Of a stretch of DNA of 6,219 nt, positions 4,575-6,219 are shown piece by piece. The DNA is from UBA5177 sp002413265 (GTDB lineage Bacteria; Chloroflexota; UBA5177). Position 1 is the first letter of the stretch. Every line of letters starts with the position of its first letter. The notes under the pieces were generated by a model. It ran no database searches, had not been told where the DNA came from, and was given only the letters and a program-made list of their open reading frames with translations. A program made the translations under genes and the position numbers. The stretch lies in assembly GCA_036752825.1 (NCBI GenBank), contig DAIORV010000129.1, forward strand, positions 1 to 6,219, in the 5' to 3' direction.

Positions 4575-5777
4575 ATGCCACATCAAGACGCGATCGATCG
4601 CATCAATAGTTATGTCGACCAGCACGGTAGCGAAATGGTCGCGTTTCTGCGCGCTTTGATCAGAATTCCCAGCTATGACTCTCAACTCGGCGCGGTGGGA
4701 GAAGCCTGTGCTCAACGCATGCGCGAGCTGGGCTTTGACGAGGTGCGCTTCGACGACATGGGGAACATACTCGGACGCGTGGGCCACGGCCCGAGGTCAA
4801 TCCTCTTCGATAGCCACATTGACACCGTCGGCATCGGAGATCGCGCCGAGTGGGGCTGGGATCCGCTGGAAGGCAAGGAAGAGGGCGGCATCATCTACGG
4901 ACGCGGAGCGTGCGACGAAAAGGCCTCCACGCCTCCCATGATCTACGCGATGGCCGCTCTGCGCGATCTGGGGCTCCTCGACGGCTGGACCCTTTACTAT
5001 TTCGGAAATATGGAGGAGTGGTGCGACGGTATCGCTCCGCACGCTCTGGTGGAGCACGAGGCTGTGCGGCCAGACTTCGTGGTCATCGGCGAACCCACCC
5101 GGATGAACATCTACCGCGGGCACCGCGGCAGGATTGAGATAAGCGTCGTCTTCAAGGGCAAGAGCGCCCACGCCGCCATGCCGCATCTGGGTGACAATCC
5201 GCTCTATAGAGCCGCTCCTTTTATAGAAGGAGTGGCGCACATGGACGATCTTCCCGTCCACCCATTTGTCGGTCCGGGAACCATTGCCGTAACTAACGTC
5301 AAGGTGGACACGCCCTCACTGAACGCGGTGCCCGCCGCCGCCGAAGTGTACCTGGACCGCAGAGTCACTATCGGCGAGACTCCCGAGGACGTGCTGGCCG
5401 GAGTGCGTTCGCTTCCCTGTACCGACTCAGCCGAGGTGACCATTCCGCTCTACGAGGAGCCGAGCTACACCGGATTTGTCTTCCCGGTCGAGAAGGTCTT
5501 CCCAGCCTGGGCACTGGATGAAGGCCACCCGCTGGTTCAAGCCGCCGTCGAGGACTATCGCGCCGTCTACGGACGCGACCCACATATTGGGAAGTGGGAA
5601 TTCTCGACCAACGGGATTTATTGGATGGGAAAAGCAAACATCCCATCTATAGGATTTGGTCCCGGGGACGAGCAGTACGCGCATGGGGTCCTCGATCAGG
5701 TGCCTGCCGCGGAGGTCATCGACTCCGCCCGCTTTTATTCCGCACTTCCGCTCTTTCTGGGGGCGCGACACGAGTGA
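4575..5777 (+). CDS. ygeY: YgeY-family M20 metallohydrolase (selenium metabolism-linked hydrolase family)
   Basis: This is a 400-residue cytosolic zinc-dependent hydrolase of the M20/ArgE/DapE/CPG2 clan, with no signal peptide. Catalytic landmarks are all present. HID (H81, D83) carries metal ligand H81 and D83. GRGACDEKAS (109-118) carries the bridging D114. MEEWCDG (146-152) has base E147 and ligand E148. IGEPT (171-175) has ligand E173. GPGDEQYAHG near the end has ligand H370. The lid or dimerization domain covers about 178-290 and includes GKSAHAAMP with H199. The wording GEPTxxNIYRGHRGRIE and STNGIYWMGKANIPSIGFGPGDE fits the YgeY subfamily better than ArgE or DapE. In E. coli ygeY lies in a cluster with selenium-dependent molybdenum hydroxylase and purine or pyrimidine catabolism genes, and family substrates are amide bonds of the carbamoyl or acylamino type. 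No such partners are visible here, so the substrate is open. It is followed with a 1-nt overlap by an exonuclease gene. Confidence 0.88.
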   Translation: MPHQDAIDRINSYVDQHGSEMVAFLRALIRIPSYDSQLGAVGEACAQRMRELGFDEVRFDDMGNILGRVGHGPRSILFDSHIDTVGIGDRAEWGWDPLEGKEEGGIIYGRGACDEKASTPPMIYAMAALRDLGLLDGWTLYYFGNMEEWCDGIAPHALVEHEAVRPDFVVIGEPTRMNIYRGHRGRIEISVVFKGKSAHAAMPHLGDNPLYRAAPFIEGVAHMDDLPVHPFVGPGTIAVTNVKVDTPSLNAVPAAAEVYLDRRVTIGETPEDVLAGVRSLPCTDSAEVTIPLYEEPSYTGFVFPVEKVFPAWALDEGHPLVQAAVEDYRAVYGRDPHIGKWEFSTNGIYWMGKANIPSIGFGPGDEQYAHGVLDQVPAAEVIDSARFYSALPLFLGARHE

Positions 5778-6219
5778 TGGATCCGGATACTCCTCTGGAG
5801 CGCGTTCCCTTCGTCAGCGTTGATCTCGAGACCACCGGTCTGGATGCGAGAAGGGACGAGATCGTCGAGATTGGAGCGGTGAGAGTTCTTGGCGGCAAGC
5901 TGGTCGATGAATGGGAGTCTCTGGTTTCGGTTTCGCGCGGCATTTCCAGGCCGGCGAGACTCGTGCACGGCATTTCGCGGGAGATGCTGGAGGGACAACC
6001 TTCCATCGACCAAGCCTTGCCGAAACTTCTTGAATTCGCAGGCGACGGCGCGCTCGTGGAGCATTCGTACGAGGCGTTCGACCTTCGCTTCCTCGAGAAA
6101 GCCAACGGCGGAGATCTGGGCCTCCCCAGCCTCAACTCGTACACGCTTTCGCGGAAGCTGTTTCCGTTCCTGCCCGCCCATGGGCTGGACGAATGTTGCC
6201 GGCGGTACCACATTCTGAG
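5777..6219 (+). CDS. DnaQ-like DEDDh 3'-5' exonuclease, 3' end cut by window
   Basis: The first 147 residues of a DEDDh-family exonuclease are visible, related to the proofreading epsilon subunit of DNA polymerase III and to the exonuclease domain of PolC and DinG. Exo I is FVSVDLETTG (12-21) with metal ligands D16 and E18, followed by EIVEIGAVRV. The VHGIS (63-67) segment is typical of the family. Exo II is EHSYEAFDLRFL (95-106) with D102; most relatives have HN where this one has HS. The stretch AHGLDECCRRYHI (134-146) leads into Exo III, whose HRAxxDA lies beyond the window, so the catalytic set cannot be fully checked. The ATG at 5777 uses the last base of the hydrolase TGA; a GTG at 5774 in the same frame is the alternative. 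No strong ribosome site is visible, so translation is probably coupled. It may be a stand-alone nuclease or the front of a larger protein. Confidence 0.85.
   Translation, partial: MDPDTPLERVPFVSVDLETTGLDARRDEIVEIGAVRVLGGKLVDEWESLVSVSRGISRPARLVHGISREMLEGQPSIDQALPKLLEFAGDGALVEHSYEAFDLRFLEKANGGDLGLPSLNSYTLSRKLFPFLPAHGLDECCRRYHIL

Noticed and set aside
4273..4581. N-terminal extension of the sigma factor to 461 residues
   Set aside because: The extra 103 residues are Arg/Pro-rich without sigma features and would overlap the start of the hydrolase gene; region 1.1 begins at the ATG at 4272, which has GGGGGA upstream.
5716..6213. Two long minus-strand open frames at the right end
   Set aside because: Both are antisense to the exonuclease, whose DLETTG and FD motifs are clear on the plus strand.

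Overview
This GC-rich bacterial window carries four complete genes, plus a fifth whose start codon is uncertain and two that run off the edges. Nothing in it fixes the phylum. The sigma factor is a sigma-70 family member with regions 1.1, 1.2, 2, 3 and 4 and no long non-conserved insertion. That sigma factor, a two-Cys-pair zinc-ribbon protein and a YgeY-type M20 hydrolase together fit an environmental, probably non-enterobacterial lineage, but this is inference only. I see no mobile element, CRISPR array, tRNA or rRNA.

Left part (1-2081): a truncated zinc-ribbon protein reads leftward from a good sigma-70-type promoter (-35 TTGCCA, 17-bp spacer, -10 TATACT on the minus strand). The spacer holds a perfect 11-bp palindrome. 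Diverging from it is a two-gene operon. The first gene is an 8-TM-type permease of the ArsP_1/UPF0718 group (SO_0444-like Cu/Zn efflux type) with an MPVCECG motif and a His-rich loop. The second is its usual partner, a TIGR03943/DUF1980 (YcgQ-like) protein, joined by a 4-nt GTGA overlap. The permease has no ATG, GTG or TTG that would keep its first membrane helix. A rare ATT at 346 with an AGGAA behind it is the best start I can propose.

Middle (2196-4272, minus strand): a sigma-70 family factor of SigA/RpoD type, followed 118 bp downstream by a class I SAM-dependent methyltransferase. The gap between them holds a 13-bp palindrome and a GATAAT -10-like box, so the methyltransferase may have its own controlled promoter.

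Right part (4273-6219): a 302-bp divergent spacer with two strong stem-loops separates the sigma gene from a rightward pair. The first is a YgeY-family M20 metallohydrolase with all expected metal and catalytic residues. The second is a DnaQ-like DEDDh 3'-5' exonuclease that starts on the last base of the hydrolase stop codon and is cut by the window end.

Functionally, the left block looks like metal handling (export of a soft or transition metal). The middle block is transcription initiation plus a methylation reaction of unknown substrate. The right block is a hydrolase of unknown physiological substrate, coupled to a nuclease. Apart from the permease operon, I see no pathway linking the neighbours.
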